Assembly: GCF_900700375.1 (NCBI RefSeq)
Contig: NC_041709.1
Span: 23,477,515 to 23,541,514 of the forward strand
Origin: Denticeps clupeoides
Taxonomy: Eukaryota; Chordata; Actinopteri; Clupeiformes; Denticipitidae
Direction of reading: 5' to 3'
Length of the DNA: 64,000 nucleotides
Part shown: positions 24,095 through 37,341 of the stretch, piece after piece
Layout: each line of letters begins with the position of its first letter
Position numbering within the stretch: position 1 is the stretch's first letter
The notes under the pieces: generated by a model
Database searches by the model: none
Told to the model about the DNA's origin: nothing
What the model saw: the letters and a program-made list of their open reading frames with translations, nothing else
Translations under genes and position numbers: made by a program

Positions 24095-24239
24095 CTAGAA
24101 TTGGTCCTGCTCCTCCTGGAAGCAAGTGCAGAGATGCAAAACAAAGACGAGTGGAGAACTCCTCTCTCTTTCTGCAGTCTCTCTGTTCCGGCATCCTTCT
24201 GCCGCTCAGCGCTTCCCTTTATACCCCCCAGGCTAATCC
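24095..24239 (-). promoter_or_regulatory. pde6h copy 3 core promoter and non-coding exon 1
   Basis: TAATCC (24234-24239) and TATAAAG (24223-24217) are spaced as in copy 1; the donor of exon 1 follows 24095. Confidence 0.7.
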
Positions 24240-24700
24240 TGCTCTGATCATCTCCCTGTTAGTTCACATGTTTCTAAGCTCACCTCAGTGAGAAGGTGTA
24301 TTTTAAGATGGACTCAGGCCAGGTTTAGTCAGCATGTCCTGACCAAGCACAGATCTTCCCATCAGGTCAGTTCAGGTGATACCAGTAGTATGAGTGCAGT
24401 ATGAGTGTAGATGTAATCTTGGCTGCTCGCTGAACAACACATAACAAGTGTGAAAAAAGGGCTGATGGTGTAAATTTGTTTTAAAACGGGCAAGGCAAGT
24501 TTTATTTATAGCGCATATTCTATAAATAGACGCAATGTGAAGTACAATAAAATATGAAAGGGTAGAAAAAGACAGATTAATATGAGAAGAAAAAATAAAA
24601 CTGGTCATAAAAAAAGAGACAAACAAGAACAAATCAGTAAAAAATGGTAAAATCCTGTAATTATAGTTCTTTTTAAAACATCTATTAATGTCATCTAATG

Positions 24701-25115
24701 TCAAATTATATGTAACAAGTAGCGTGAAAGTGTGCAAATGTGTAAAGTAAAGCTGTGCAAATGACTGTGGGGATTGAGTCCAAAAGTGATTGAAAGTGAT
24801 GGAGTGTATTAGAATTCTGTCCTATGAAGTGTTGTGGTTGTTGAGAGCTGGTATAGCCTGTGGGAAGAAGCTCCCTCTCATTCTCTCTGTGTTGAACTTC
24901 GTCCGGGCCCTGGTCCAGCACCGCTTGCTGTAGATCGATTGAAGGTCAGGGAGCTTGGTACAGATGATGGGTTCAGCTGATCGAACCACCATCGGGCTCG
25001 CCTGTCCTGCATGGTGGAGTTTGTAGTGGCTGTAGTGGCTGTCTTAGGTGTACGGAGTACAGTAGGGGGCTCAAAACACAGCCCTGGGGGGCTCTAGTGC
25101 TGAGAGTGATTTTTT
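24701..25115 (-). mobile_element. L2-like LINE remnant at the start of array unit 2
   Basis: This begins at the tandem joint and matches 21098-21570 apart from the loss of about 90 bp (the segment after GTTGAACTTC). It is followed to 25316 by the right end of the hAT element. The same piece stands at 28232-28646, 31763-32177 and 35305-35719. Confidence 0.75.
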
Positions 25116-26250
25116 TGTGATTCTGTACAAATTGCGATATTCTACAGAGATGATTCTCATCTCTGCTGACTTGACTAAAGAAAACGCTCGACAGCACCAT
25201 CTGGTGCACGAAATATGTAAACAAAAATATTGATATTAGATGTCCCTGTGTCGATACAATATCACCATGTAAAATATTGCAATATATTGCTGTATCAATA
25301 TTTTCTAACACCCCTAGTGTGCAGCTTTACATGAAGCTTTTTTTTGCTCTAAAGTGACGTGTGGTGTAAAAACAAACTCTTCTCCTTTTTTTTTATCACT
25401 ATTGTGCTATTGTAGAACTATTGTACTATCACTATTGTACAGTTGTACTGAACAAAGTACTATTCTAAATGACACCTTATTCAGCCGTATAAAAGGGTAT
25501 ACGTTTTCTTATTATTCAGTATTCTAAGCATAAATGTCTTTGTTTTTATTTAATGATTTCTCTGTCAAAGATACCATTTTCCTTTTATTACTGAATGTCT
25601 ATATGAACTAATTTTATTAACACTGTTTGATGTGGTTATGTGCTTTTAACATCCATTATTACCACATTTGAGATCAATTGCATCAAAAATGTAATCAAAC
25701 ACATGCTCAGAAAATACACACACAAAAACAGGTACATTTTTATGATCACTTGTAAAAATGATTCAGGAATATTTATTTTTTAGAGGGAATTGTTTCAGTG
25801 TTTGTTGTTGAATGGGGTCAGGAATGACCTCTTTAATCGGATAATGTAAATCATGATTCCAAAAAGGTTTTAGGCATGAAAAATTGGCGTATCCTCTGTA
25901 ATTTGAGAAGTCAGACCAGTCAGGTGAAGATATGACATGAAGAAGGCAACTTGAGTCATGTTATCATGGAAAAATATGTTTTTTATTTTTTCTCAAAAGG
26001 ACCGTTTGATGCTCATGGTGACACTATGGGAAACTACAAGAAAACTTTTGACTTGAAGGTTAAAAAAATAGAAGTAGATAAATAGAACTCTGATTATATG
26101 TGATCTTTTCTTAAACATTTGCGAAAATGACCGGGAGAGGGACCATCAGATCCCTACCCCACATAAATATGTTGCAAGTCCATATTGTGTGTTTCTGCGT
26201 CCAAATCCAGCGTGATTGAGTTTGAAGGGACGGGATGTTCAGGAGTGAAA

Positions 26251-26747
26251 CTAGACTATTCCAAATTTTGCCAGGTCACTGAGCTCCATGTCACCAAAAG
26301 CCTCCCATGGACACACGACGGTGAAATCTGCAGGAGAAAAGCATAATCTTTAATCAATTCTTATTACTAACAAACAGCTGTTGCTATGGTGATGCTCAAA
26401 TGCGACTCTAAATTAAGTTGAAAACGTCACCTGTGCCAAGTCCCTCCATTCCAGGGATGTCATCACCAAACCTGAGTGACACAAATGACAAAAACTTTAA
26501 ACAACATCAGCACATAAAAACTTTCAAACTTCAATTCAAACTTGATGCAGTCATCAACATTTAAACGCTTTCATCATAATCTGTTACGGCAACACCCATT
26601 CAAAAAATTGAATATAACTTCACATTCATAAAGGCCTTACCCTTTCTGACCAGGCCTGGGTGCCTTGCTCTTGAAGGTGCGAGTGGTCCTCTGCTTGAAC
26701 CTGGGGGGTCCCTTCTTCTCCACAGGGGCAGCGACTCCGGTATCCAT
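26251..26747 (-). CDS. pde6h: PDE6 gamma subunit (pde6h-like), copy 4
   Basis: Coding exons on minus are 26747-26641, 26471-26431 and 26327-26251. The 74-residue product is identical to copies 1, 3, 5, 6 and 7. Intron 1 shares the CACCTGATGCTG variant with copies 3 and 6, while the second coding exon has the GAG codon of copies 1, 2 and 5, a combination that points to exchange between copies. Splice sites, promoter and polyadenylation signal are intact. Confidence 0.93.
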
Positions 26748-27625
26748 TACGACTGATGGCTGCAGGTCAGGAAGGTGGAGCCATTTATTCACCTGATGCT
26801 GTTTCCCATATGATCTCCTCACACCTAATTACTTCAGATTAATGCGTGTTTCTGACGGCCTTAATCCGGCCCATCAGTGTGGCCCCAACCCAACCACACA
26901 AAGGCTAATATTAGGTCAGATTAGGTCAAATTCAGTTCAATCGCCTTTGTCTAATTCTGTCTAATTCACGTTCCCAGAATAACTCGCATGTTTACTAAAT
27001 GTTAGGTTCTAGACTGGCATCTCTAGAACATCACCACAATCTGACTTCTGTCCAAGAGAGTTTCTCTTAGCATGACCAGCCCATTTTTACTGGACTGGTC
27101 CAGCATGTGGACCATGTACATTCTGTACGGTTACACGGAACCAGTCCACACTCCAGAACTTCTCTACGCATCTACGCATCTCACACATCTCTTACAGTTC
27201 TAGACTCCCAAGGGTCTGGTGTTAATAAGTTCTATGTAGCACACAATGGTTTCTCCCTGGGGTAGAACCTTGATAATACATCTTCAACCTGAAGGTGTCT
27301 TTACATTCTACAAGATCTTTTTTCCATGTCTTTATCCATACCAGGTTTGCTGCTCAGAACCATGTTCTCACCTCTGAAATGACTACAATATTTCACTTGT
27401 AGTGTCATTCACTGGACACACCCAAACTTAGACCTTTCGACACGTTTTTTGAGTTGTCCCTGTCAAGGTCCATGAGAATTAATTTAACCTTTCATTTAAT
27501 GATTAACAGCACCAGCCACTCCCCAGGAACCTTCTAGAACTCGCTATCTACCGCCTGTTATGTCTCTACCTGCCACTTATTTATAGAACAGTAATGTGGA
27601 GAAGATGCGAGAAGATTCTTCTTAC

Positions 27626-27770
27626 CTAGAATTGGTCCTGCTCCTCCTGGAAGCAAGTGCAGAGATGCAAAACAAAGACGAGTGGAGAACTCCTCTCTCT
27701 TTCTGCAGTCTCTCTGTTCCGGCATCCTTCTGCCGCTCAGCGCTTCCCTTTATACCCCCCAGGCTAATCC
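27626..27770 (-). promoter_or_regulatory. pde6h copy 4 core promoter and non-coding exon 1
   Basis: TAATCC (27765-27770) and TATAAAG (27754-27748) are intact; exon 1 ends at 27626 before GTAAGA. Confidence 0.7.
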
Positions 27771-29781
27771 TGCTCTGATCATCTCCCTGTTAGTTCACAT
27801 GTTTCTAAGCTCACCTCAGTGAGAAGGTGTATTTTAAGATGGACTCAGGCCAGGTTTAGTCAGCATGTCCTGACCAAGCACAGATCTTCCCATCAGGTCA
27901 GTTCAGGTGATACCAGTAGTATGAGTGCAGTATGAGTGTAGATGTAATCTTGGCTGCTCGCTGAACAACACATAACAAGTGTGAAAAAAGGGCTGATGGT
28001 GTAAATTTGTTTTAAAACGGGCAAGGCAAGTTTTATTTATAGCGCATATTCTATAAATAGACGCAATGTGAAGTACAATAAAATATGAAAGGGTAAAAAA
28101 AGACAGATAAATATGAGAATAAAAAATAAAACTGGTCATAAAAAAAGAGACAAACAAGAACAAATCAGTAAAAAATGGTAAAATCCTGTAATTATAGTTC
28201 TTTTTAAAACATCTATTAATGTCATCTAATGTCAAATTATATGTAACAAGTAGCGTGAAAGTGTGCAAATGTGTAAAGTAAAGCTGTGCAAATGACTGTG
28301 GGGATTGAGTCCAAAAGTGATTGAAAGTGATGGAGTGTATTAGAATTCTGTCCTATGAAGTGTTGTGGTTGTTGAGAGCTGGTATAGCCTGTGGGAAGAA
28401 GCTCCCTCTCATTCTCTCTGTGTTGAACTTCGTCCGGGCCCTGGTCCAGCACCGCTTGCTGTAGATCGATTGAAGGTCAGGGAGCTTGGTACAGATGATG
28501 GGTTCAGCTGATCGAACCACCATCGGGCTCGCCTGTCCTGCATGGTGGAGTTTGTAGTGGCTGTAGTGGCTGTCTTAGGTGTACGGAGTACAGTAGGGGG
28601 CTCAAAACACAGCCCTGGGGGGCTCTAGTGCTGAGAGTGATTTTTTTGTGATTCTGTACAAATTGCGATATTCTACAGAGATGATTCTCATCTCTGCTGA
28701 CTTGACTAAAGAAAACGCTCGACAGCACCATCTGGTGCACGAAATATGTAAACAAAAATATTGATATTAGATGTCCCTGTGTCGATACAATATCACCATG
28801 TAAAATATTGCAATATATTGCTGTATCAATATTTTCTAACACCCCTAGTGTGCAGCTTTACATGAAGCTTTTTTTTGCTCTAAAGTGACGTGTGGTGTAA
28901 AAACAAACTCTTCTCCTTTTTTTTTATCACTATTGTGCTATTGTAGAACTATTGTACTATCACTATTGTACAGTTGTACTGAACAAAGTACTATTCTAAA
29001 TGACACCTCATTCAGCCATATAAAAGGGTATACGTTTTCTTATTATTCAGTATTCTGAGCATAAATGTCTTTGTTTTTATTTAATGATTTCTCTGTCAAA
29101 GATACCATTTTCCTTTTATTACTGAATGTCTATATGAACTATTTTTATTAACACTGTTTGATGTGGTTATGTGCTTTTAACATCCATTATTACCACATTT
29201 GAGATCAATTGCATCAAAAATGTAATCAAACACATGCTCAGAAAACACACACACAAAAACAGGTACATTTTTATGATCACTTGTAAAAATGATTCAGGAA
29301 TATTTATTTTTTAGAGGGAATTGTTTCAGTGTTTGTTGTTGAATGGGGTCAGGAATGACCTCTTTAATTGGATAATGTAAATCATGATTCCAAAAAGGTT
29401 TTAGGCATGAAAAATTGGCGTATCCTCTGTAATTTGAGAAGTCAGACCAGTCAGGTGAAGATATGACATGAAGAAGGCAACTTGAGTCATGTTATCATGG
29501 AAAAATATGTTTTTTATTTTTTCTCAAAAGGACCGTTTGATGCTCATGGTGACACTATGGGAAACTACAAGAAACTTTTGACTTGAAGGTTAAAAAAAAT
29601 AGAAGTAGATAAATAGAACTCTGATTATATGTGATCTTTTCTTAAACATTTGCAAAAATGACCGGGAGAGGGACCATCAGATCCCTACCCCACATAAATA
29701 TGTTGCAAGTCCATATTGTGTGTTTCTGCGTCCAAATCCAGCGTGATTGAGTTTGAAGGGACGGGATGTTCAGGAGTGAAA

Positions 29782-30278
29782 CTAGACTATTCCAAATTTT
29801 GCCAGGTCACTGAGCTCCATGTCACCAAAAGCCTCCCATGGACACACGACGGTGAAATCTGCAGGAGAAAAGCATAATCTTTAATCAATTCTTATTACTA
29901 ACAAACAGCTGTTGCTATGGTGATGCTCAAATGCGACTCTAAATTAAGTTGAAAACGTCACCTGTGCCAAGTCCCTCCATTCCAGGGATGTCATCACCAA
30001 ACCTGAGTGACACAAATGACAAAAACTTTAAACAACATCAGCACATAAAAACTTTCAAACTTCAATTCAAACTTGATGCAGTCATCAACATTTAAACGCT
30101 TTCATCATAATCTGTTACGGCAACACCCATTCAAAAAATTGAATATAACTTCACATTCATAAAGGCCTTACCCTTTCTGACCAGGCCTGGGTGCCTTGCT
30201 CTTGAAGGTGCGAGTGGTCCTCTGCTTGAACCTGGGGGGTCCCTTCTTCTCCACAGGGGCAGCGACTCCGGTATCCAT
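29782..30278 (-). CDS. pde6h: PDE6 gamma subunit (pde6h-like), copy 5
   Basis: Coding exons on minus are 30278-30172, 30002-29962 and 29858-29782, giving the common 74-residue protein. Around the first coding exon it carries the CATCTGCCGCTG variant shared with copies 1, 2 and 7. Its 3' flank shares small changes with copy 6 (for example TTTGCAAAAATGACC), so it is a mosaic. No disabling change is seen. Confidence 0.93.
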
Positions 30279-31156
30279 TACGACTGATGGCTGCAGGTCA
30301 GGAAGGTGGAGCCATTTATTCATCTGCCGCTGTTTCCCATATGATCTCCTCACACCTAATTACTTCAGATTAATGCGTGTTTCTGACGGCCTTAATCCGG
30401 CCCATCAGTGTGGCCCCAACCCAACCACACAAAGGCTAATATTAGGTCAGATTAGGTCAAATTCAGTTCAATCGCCTTTGTCTAATTCTGTCTAATTCAC
30501 GTTCCCAGAATAACTCGCATGTTTACTAAATGTTAGGTTCTAGACTGGCATCTCTAGAACATCACCACAATCTGACTTCTGTCCAAGAGAGTTTCTCTTA
30601 GCATGACCAGCCCATTTTTACTGGACTGGTCCAGCATGTGGACCATGTACATTCTGTACGGTTACACGGAACCAGTCCACACTCCAGAACTTCTCTACGC
30701 ATCTACGCATCTCACACATCTCTTACAGTTCTAGACTCCCAAGGGTCTGGTGTTAATAAGTTCTATGTAGCACACAATGGTTTCTCCCTGGGGTAGAACC
30801 TTGATAATACATCTTCAACCTGAAGGTGTCTTTACATTCTACAAGATCTTTTTTCCATGTCTTTATCCATACCAGGTTTGCTGCTCAGAACCATGTTCTC
30901 ACCTCTGAAATGACTACAATATTTCACTTGTAGTGTCATTCACTGGACACACCCAAACTTAGACCTTTCGACACGTTTTTTGAGTTGTCCCTGTCAAGGT
31001 CCATGAGAATTAATTTAACCTTTCATTTAATGATTAACAGCACCAGCCACTCCCCAGGAACCTTCTAGAACTCGCTATCTACCGCCTGTTATGTCTCTAC
31101 CTGCCACTTATTTATAGAACAGTAATGTGGAGAAGATGCGAGAAGATTCTTCTTAC

Positions 31157-31301
31157 CTAGAATTGGTCCTGCTCCTCCTGGAAGCAAGTGCAGAGATGCA
31201 AAACAAAGACGAGTGGAGAACTCCTCTCTCTTTCTGCAGTCTCTCTGTTCCGGCATCCTTCTGCCGCTCAGCGCTTCCCTTTATACCCCCCAGGCTAATC
31301 C
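31157..31301 (-). promoter_or_regulatory. pde6h copy 5 core promoter and non-coding exon 1
   Basis: TAATCC (31296-31301) and TATAAAG (31285-31279) are intact; exon 1 ends at 31157. Confidence 0.7.
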
Positions 31302-33312
31302 TGCTCTGATCATCTCCCTGTTAGTTCACATGTTTCTAAGCTCACCTCAGTGAGAAGGTGTATTTTAAGATGGACTCAGGCCAGGTTTAGTCAGCATGTC
31401 CTGACCAAGCACAGATCTTCCCATCAGGTCAGTTCAGGTGATACCAGTAGTATGAGTGCAGTATGAGTGTAGATGTAATCTTGGCTGCTCGCTGAACAAC
31501 ACATAACAAGTGTGAAAAAAGGGCTGATGGTGTAAATTTGTTTTAAAACGGGCAAGGCAAGTTTTATTTATAGCGCATATTCTATAAATAGACGCAATGT
31601 GAAGTACAATAAAATATGAAAGGGTAGAAAAAGACAGATTAATATGAGAAGAAAAAATAAAACTGGTCATAAAAAAAGAGACAAACAAGAACAAATCAGT
31701 AAAAAATGGTAAAATCCTGTAATTATAGTTCTTTTTAAAACATCTATTAATGTCATCTAATGTCAAATTATATGTAACAAGTAGCGTGAAAGTGTGCAAA
31801 TGTGTAAAGTAAAGCTGTGCAAATGACTGTGGGGATTGAGTCCAAAAGTGATTGAAAGTGATGGAGTGTATTAGAATTCTGTCCTATGAAGTGTTGTGGT
31901 TGTTGAGAGCTGGTATAGCCTGTGGGAAGAAGCTCCCTCTCATTCTCTCTGTGTTGAACTTCGTCCGGGCCCTGGTCCAGCACCGCTTGCTGTAGATCGA
32001 TTGAAGGTCAGGGAGCTTGGTACAGATGATGGGTTCAGCTGATCGAACCACCATCGGGCTCGCCTGTCCTGCATGGTGGAGTTTGTAGTGGCTGTAGTGG
32101 CTGTCTTAGGTGTACGGAGTACAGTAGGGGGCTCAAAACACAGCCCTGGGGGGCTCTAGTGCTGAGAGTGATTTTTTGGTGATTCTGTACAAATTGCGAT
32201 ATTCTACAGAGATGATTCTCATCTCTGCTGACTTGACTAAAGAAAACGCTCGACAGCACCATCTGGTGCACGAAATATGTAAACAAAAATATTGATATTA
32301 GATGTCCCTGTGTCGATACAATATCACCATGTAAAATATTGCAATATATTGCTGTATCAATATTTTCTAACACCCCTAGTGTGCAGCTTTACATGAAGCT
32401 TTTTTTTGCTCTAAAGTGACGTGTGGTGTAAAAACAAACTCTTCTCCTTTTTTTTTATCACTATTGTGCTATTGTAGAACTATTGTACTATCACTATTGT
32501 ACAGTTGTACTGAACAAAGTACTATTCTAAATGACACCTCATTCAGCCATATAAAAGGGTATACGTTTTCTTATTATTCAGTATTCTGAGCATAAATGTC
32601 TTTGTTTTTATTTAATGATTTCTCTGTCAAAGATACCATTTTCCTTTTATTACTGAATGTCTATATGAACTATTTTTATTAACACTGTTTGATGTGGTTA
32701 TGTGCTTTTAACATCCATTATTACCACATTTGAGATCAATTGCATCAAAAATGTAATCAAACACATGCTCAGAAAATACACACACAAAAACAGGTACATT
32801 TTTATGATCACTTGTAAAAATGATTCAGGAATATTTATTTTTTAGAGGGAATTGTTTCAGTGTTTGTTGTTGAATGGGGTCAGGAATGACCTCTTTAATT
32901 GGATAATGTAAATCATGATTCCAAAAAGGTTTTAGGCATGAAAAATTGGCGTATCCTCTGTAATTTGAGAAGTCAGACCAGTCAGGTGAAGATATGACAT
33001 GAAGAAGGCAACTTGAGTCATGTTATCATGGAAAAATATGTTTTTTATTTTTTCTCAAAAGGACCGTTTGATGCTCATGGTGACACTATGGGAAACTACA
33101 AGAAACTTTTGACTTGAAGGTTAAAAAAAATAGAAGTAGATAAATAGAACTCTGATTATATGTGATCTTTTCTTAAACATTTGCAAAAATGACCGGGAGA
33201 GGGACCATCAGATCCCTACCCCACATAAATATGTTGCAAGTCCATATTGTGTGTTTCTGCGTCCAAATCCAGCGTGATTGAGTTTGAAGGGACGGGATGT
33301 TCAGGAGTGAAA

Positions 33313-33809
33313 CTAGACTATTCCAAATTTTGCCAGGTCACTGAGCTCCATGTCACCAAAAGCCTCCCATGGACACACGACGGTGAAATCTGCAGGAGAA
33401 AAGCATAATCTTTAATCAATTCTTATTACTAACAAACAGCTGTTGCTATGGTGATGCTCAAATGCGACTCTAAATTAAGTTGAAAACGTCACCTGTGCCA
33501 AGTCCTTCCATTCCAGGGATGTCATCACCAAACCTGAGTGACACAAATGACAAAAACTTTAAACAACATCAGCACATAAAAACTTTCAAACTTCAATTCA
33601 AACTTGATGCAGTCATCAACATTTAAACGCTTTCATCATAATCTGTTACGGCAACACCCATTCAAAAAATTGAATATAACTTCACATTCATAAAGGCCTT
33701 ACCCTTTCTGACCAGGCCTGGGTGCCTTGCTCTTGAAGGTGCGAGTGGTCCTCTGCTTGAACCTGGGGGGTCCCTTCTTCTCCACAGGGGCAGCGACTCC
33801 AGTATCCAT
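33313..33809 (-). CDS. pde6h: PDE6 gamma subunit (pde6h-like), copy 6
   Basis: Coding exons on minus are 33809-33703, 33533-33493 and 33389-33313, giving the common 74-residue protein. Codon 3 is ACT rather than ACC (synonymous), a change private to this copy, which helps to tell its transcripts apart. Splice sites and promoter are intact. The upstream part of its unit (about 34310-34650) is closer to copy 7 than to copies 3-5, again a mosaic. Confidence 0.93.
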
Positions 33810-34698
33810 TACGACTGATGGCTGCAGGTCAGGAAGGTGGAGCCATTTATTCACCTGATGCTGTTTCCCATATGATCTCCTCACACCTAATTACTTCAGA
33901 TTAATGCGTGTTTCTGACGGCCTTAATCCGGCCCATCAGTGTGGCCCCAACCCAACCACACAAAGGCTAATATTAGGTCAGATTAGGTCAAATTCAGTTC
34001 AATCGCCTTTGTCTAATTCTGTCTAATTCACGTTCCCAGAATAACTCGCATGTTTACTAAATGTTAGGTTCTAGACTGGCATCTCTAGAACATCACCACA
34101 ATCTGACTTCTGTCCAAGAGAGTTTCTCTTAGCATGACCAGCCCATTTTTACTGGACTGGTCCAGCATGTGGACCATGTACATTCTGTACGGTTACACGG
34201 AACCAGTCCACACTCCAGAACTTCTCTACGCATCTACGCATCTCACACATCTCTTACAGTTCTAGACTCCCAAGGGTCTGGTGTTAATAAGTTCTATGTA
34301 GCACACAATGGTGTTAAGAACTGGGGTTAAGAACGTAGAACCATGGTAAGACATCTTCAACCTGAAGGTGTCTTTACATTCTACAAGATCTTTTTTCCAT
34401 GTCTTTATCCATACCAGGGTTGCTGCTGAGAACAATGTTCTCGCCTCTGAAATGACTACAATATTTCACTTGTAGTGTCATTCACCGGACACACCCAAAC
34501 TTAGACCTTCCGACACGTTTTTTGAGTTGTCCCTGTCAAGGTCCATGAGAATAAATTCAACCTTTCATTTAATGAGCAACAGCACCAGCCACTCCACAGG
34601 AACCTTCTAGAACTCGCTATCTACCGCCTGTTACGTCTCTACCTGCCACTTATTTATAGAACAGTAATGTGGAGAAGATGCGAGAAGATTCTTCTTAC

Positions 34699-34843
34699 CT
34701 AGAATTGGTCCTGCTCCTCCTGGAAGCAAGTGCAGAGATGCAAAACAAAGACGAGTGGAGAACTCCTCTCTCTTTCTGCAGTCTCTCTGTTCCGGCATCC
34801 TTCTGCCGCTCAGCGCTTCCCTTTATACCCCCCAGGCTAATCC
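34699..34843 (-). promoter_or_regulatory. pde6h copy 6 core promoter and non-coding exon 1
   Basis: TAATCC (34838-34843) and TATAAAG (34827-34821) are intact; exon 1 ends at 34699. Confidence 0.7.
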
Positions 34844-36853
34844 TGCTCTGATCATCTCCCTGTTAGTTCACATGTTTCTAAGCTCACCTCAGTGAGAAGG
34901 TGTATTTTAAGATGGACTCAGGCCAGGTTTAGTCAGCATGTCCTGACCAAGCACAGATCTTCCCATCAGGTCAGTTCAGGTGATACCAGTAGTATGAGTG
35001 CAGTATGAGTGTAGATGTAATCTTGGCTGCTCGCTGAACAACACATAACAAGTGTGAAAAAAGGGCTGATGGTGTAAATTTGTTTTAAAACGGGCAAGGC
35101 AAGTTTTATTTATAGCGCATATTCTATAAATAGACGCAATGTGAAGTACAATAAAATATGAAAGGGTAGAAAAAGACAGATTAATATGAGAAGAAAAAAT
35201 AAAACTGGTCATAAAAAAAGAGACAAACAAGAACAAATCAGTAAAAAATGGTAAAATCCTGTAATTATAGTTCTTTTTAAAACATCTATTAATGTCATCT
35301 AATGTCAAATTATATGTAACAAGTAGCGTGAAAGTGTGCAAATGTGTAAAGTAAAGCTGTGCAAATGACTGTGGGGATTGAGTCCAAAAGTGATTGAAAG
35401 TGATGGAGTGTATTAGAATTCTGTCCTATGAAGTGTTGTGGTTGTTGAGAGCTGGTATAGCCTGTGGGAAGAAGCTCCCTCTCATTCTCTCTGTGTTGAA
35501 CTTCGTCCGGGCCCTGGTCCAGCACCGCTTGCTGTAGATCGATTGAAGGTCAGGGAGCTTGGTACAGATGATGGGTTCAGCTGATCGAACCACCATCGGG
35601 CTCGCCTGTCCTGCATGGTGGAGTTTGTAGTGGCTGTAGTGGCTGTCTTAGGTGTACGGAGTACAGTAGGGGGCTCAAAACACAGCCCTGGGGGGCTCTA
35701 GTGCTGAGAGTGATTTTTTGGTGATTCTGTACAAATTGCGATATTCTACAGAGATGATTCTCATCTCTGCTGACTTGACTAAAGAAAACGCTCGACAGCA
35801 CCATCTGGTGCACGAAATATGTAAACAAAAATATTGATATTAGATGTCCCTGTGTCGATACAATATCACCATGTAAAATATTGCAATATATTGCTGTATC
35901 AATATTTTCTAACACCCCTAGTGTGCAGCTTTACATGAAGCTTTTTTTTGCTCTAAAGTGACGTGTGGTGTAAAAACAAACTCTTCTCCTTTTTTTTATC
36001 ACTATTGTGCTATTGTAGAACTATTGTACTATCACTATTGTACAGTTGTACTGAACAAAGTACTATTCTAAATGACACCTCATTTAGCCGTATAAAAGGG
36101 TATACGTTTTCTTATTATTCAGTATTCTGAGCATAAATGTCTTTGTTTTTATTTAATGATTTCTCTGTCAAAGATACCATTTTCCTTTTATTACTGAATG
36201 TCTATATGAACTATTTTTATTAAAACTCTTTGATGTGGTTATGTGCTTTTAACATCCATTATTACCACATTTGAGATCAATTGCATCAAAAATGTAATCA
36301 AACACATGCTCAGAAAATACACACACAAAAACGGGTACATTTTTATGATCACTTGTAAAAATGATTCAGGAATATTTATTTTTTAGAGGGAATTGTTTCA
36401 GTGTTTGTTGTTGAATGGGGTCAGGAATGACCTCTTTAATTGGATAATGTAAATCATGATTCCAAAAAGGTTTTAGGCATGAAAAATTGGCGTATCCTCT
36501 GTAATTTGAGAAGTCAGACCAGTCAGGTGAAGATATGACATGAAGAAGGCAACTTGAGTCATGTTATCATGGAAAAATATGTTTTTTATTTTTTCTCAAA
36601 AGGACCGTTTGATGCTCATGGTGACACTATGGGAAACTACAAGAAAACTTTTGACTTGAAGGTTAAAAAAATAGAAGTAGATAAATAGAACTCTGATTAT
36701 ATGTGATCTTTTGTTAAACATTTGCGAAAATGACCGGGAGAGGGACCATCAGATCCCTACCCCACATAAATATGTTGCAAGTCCATATTGTGTGTTTCTG
36801 CGTCCAAATCCAGCGTGATTGAGTTTGAAGGGACGGGATGTTCAGGAGTGAAA

Positions 36854-37341
36854 CTAGACTATTCCAAATTTTGCCAGGTCACTGAGCTCCATGTCACCAA
36901 AAGCCTCCCATGGACACACGACGGTGAAATCTGCAGGAGAAAAGCATAATCTTCATTCAATTCTTAATACTAACAAACAGCTGTTGCTATGGTGATGCTC
37001 AAATGCGACTCTAAATTAAGTTGAAAACGTCACCTGTGCCAAGTCCTTCCATTCCAGGGATGTCATCGCCAAACCTGAGTGACACAAATGACAAAAACTT
37101 TAAACAACATCAGCACATAAAAACTTTCAAACTTCAATTCAAACTTGATGCAGTCATCAACATTTAAACGCTTTCATCATAATCTGTTACGGCAACACCC
37201 ATTCAATATATCTTCATATTTATAAAGGCCTTACCCTTTCTGACCAGGCCTGGGTGCCTTGCTCTTGAAGGTGCGAGTGGTCCTCTGCTTGAACCTGGGG
37301 GGTCCCTTCTTCTCCACAGGGGCAGCGACTCCGGTATCCAT
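36854..37341 (-). CDS. pde6h: PDE6 gamma subunit (pde6h-like), copy 7
   Basis: Coding exons on minus are 37341-37235, 37074-37034 and 36930-36854, giving the common 74-residue protein. The second coding exon has a private synonymous GGC codon. Intron 2 is a little shorter than in the other array copies. This is the copy farthest from rbfox2 and nearest erp27, and its upstream flank continues into unique sequence at 38801 that also resembles the flank of copy 2. It may hold the ancestral promoter-side position of the single-copy gene. Confidence 0.93.

Noticed and set aside
24372-35915. Recurrent 121-, 71- and 112-residue open frames in each array unit
   Set aside because: They fall in pde6h upstream spacer and in the LINE and hAT remnants, repeat only because the unit repeats, and cross the tandem joint; none has a host-protein motif apart from the LINE piece.
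9565-37341. Calling the array pde6g (rod) rather than pde6h
   Set aside because: The sequences are close, but the short N-terminus and the neighbour erp27 fit pde6h; a phylogeny would be decisive.
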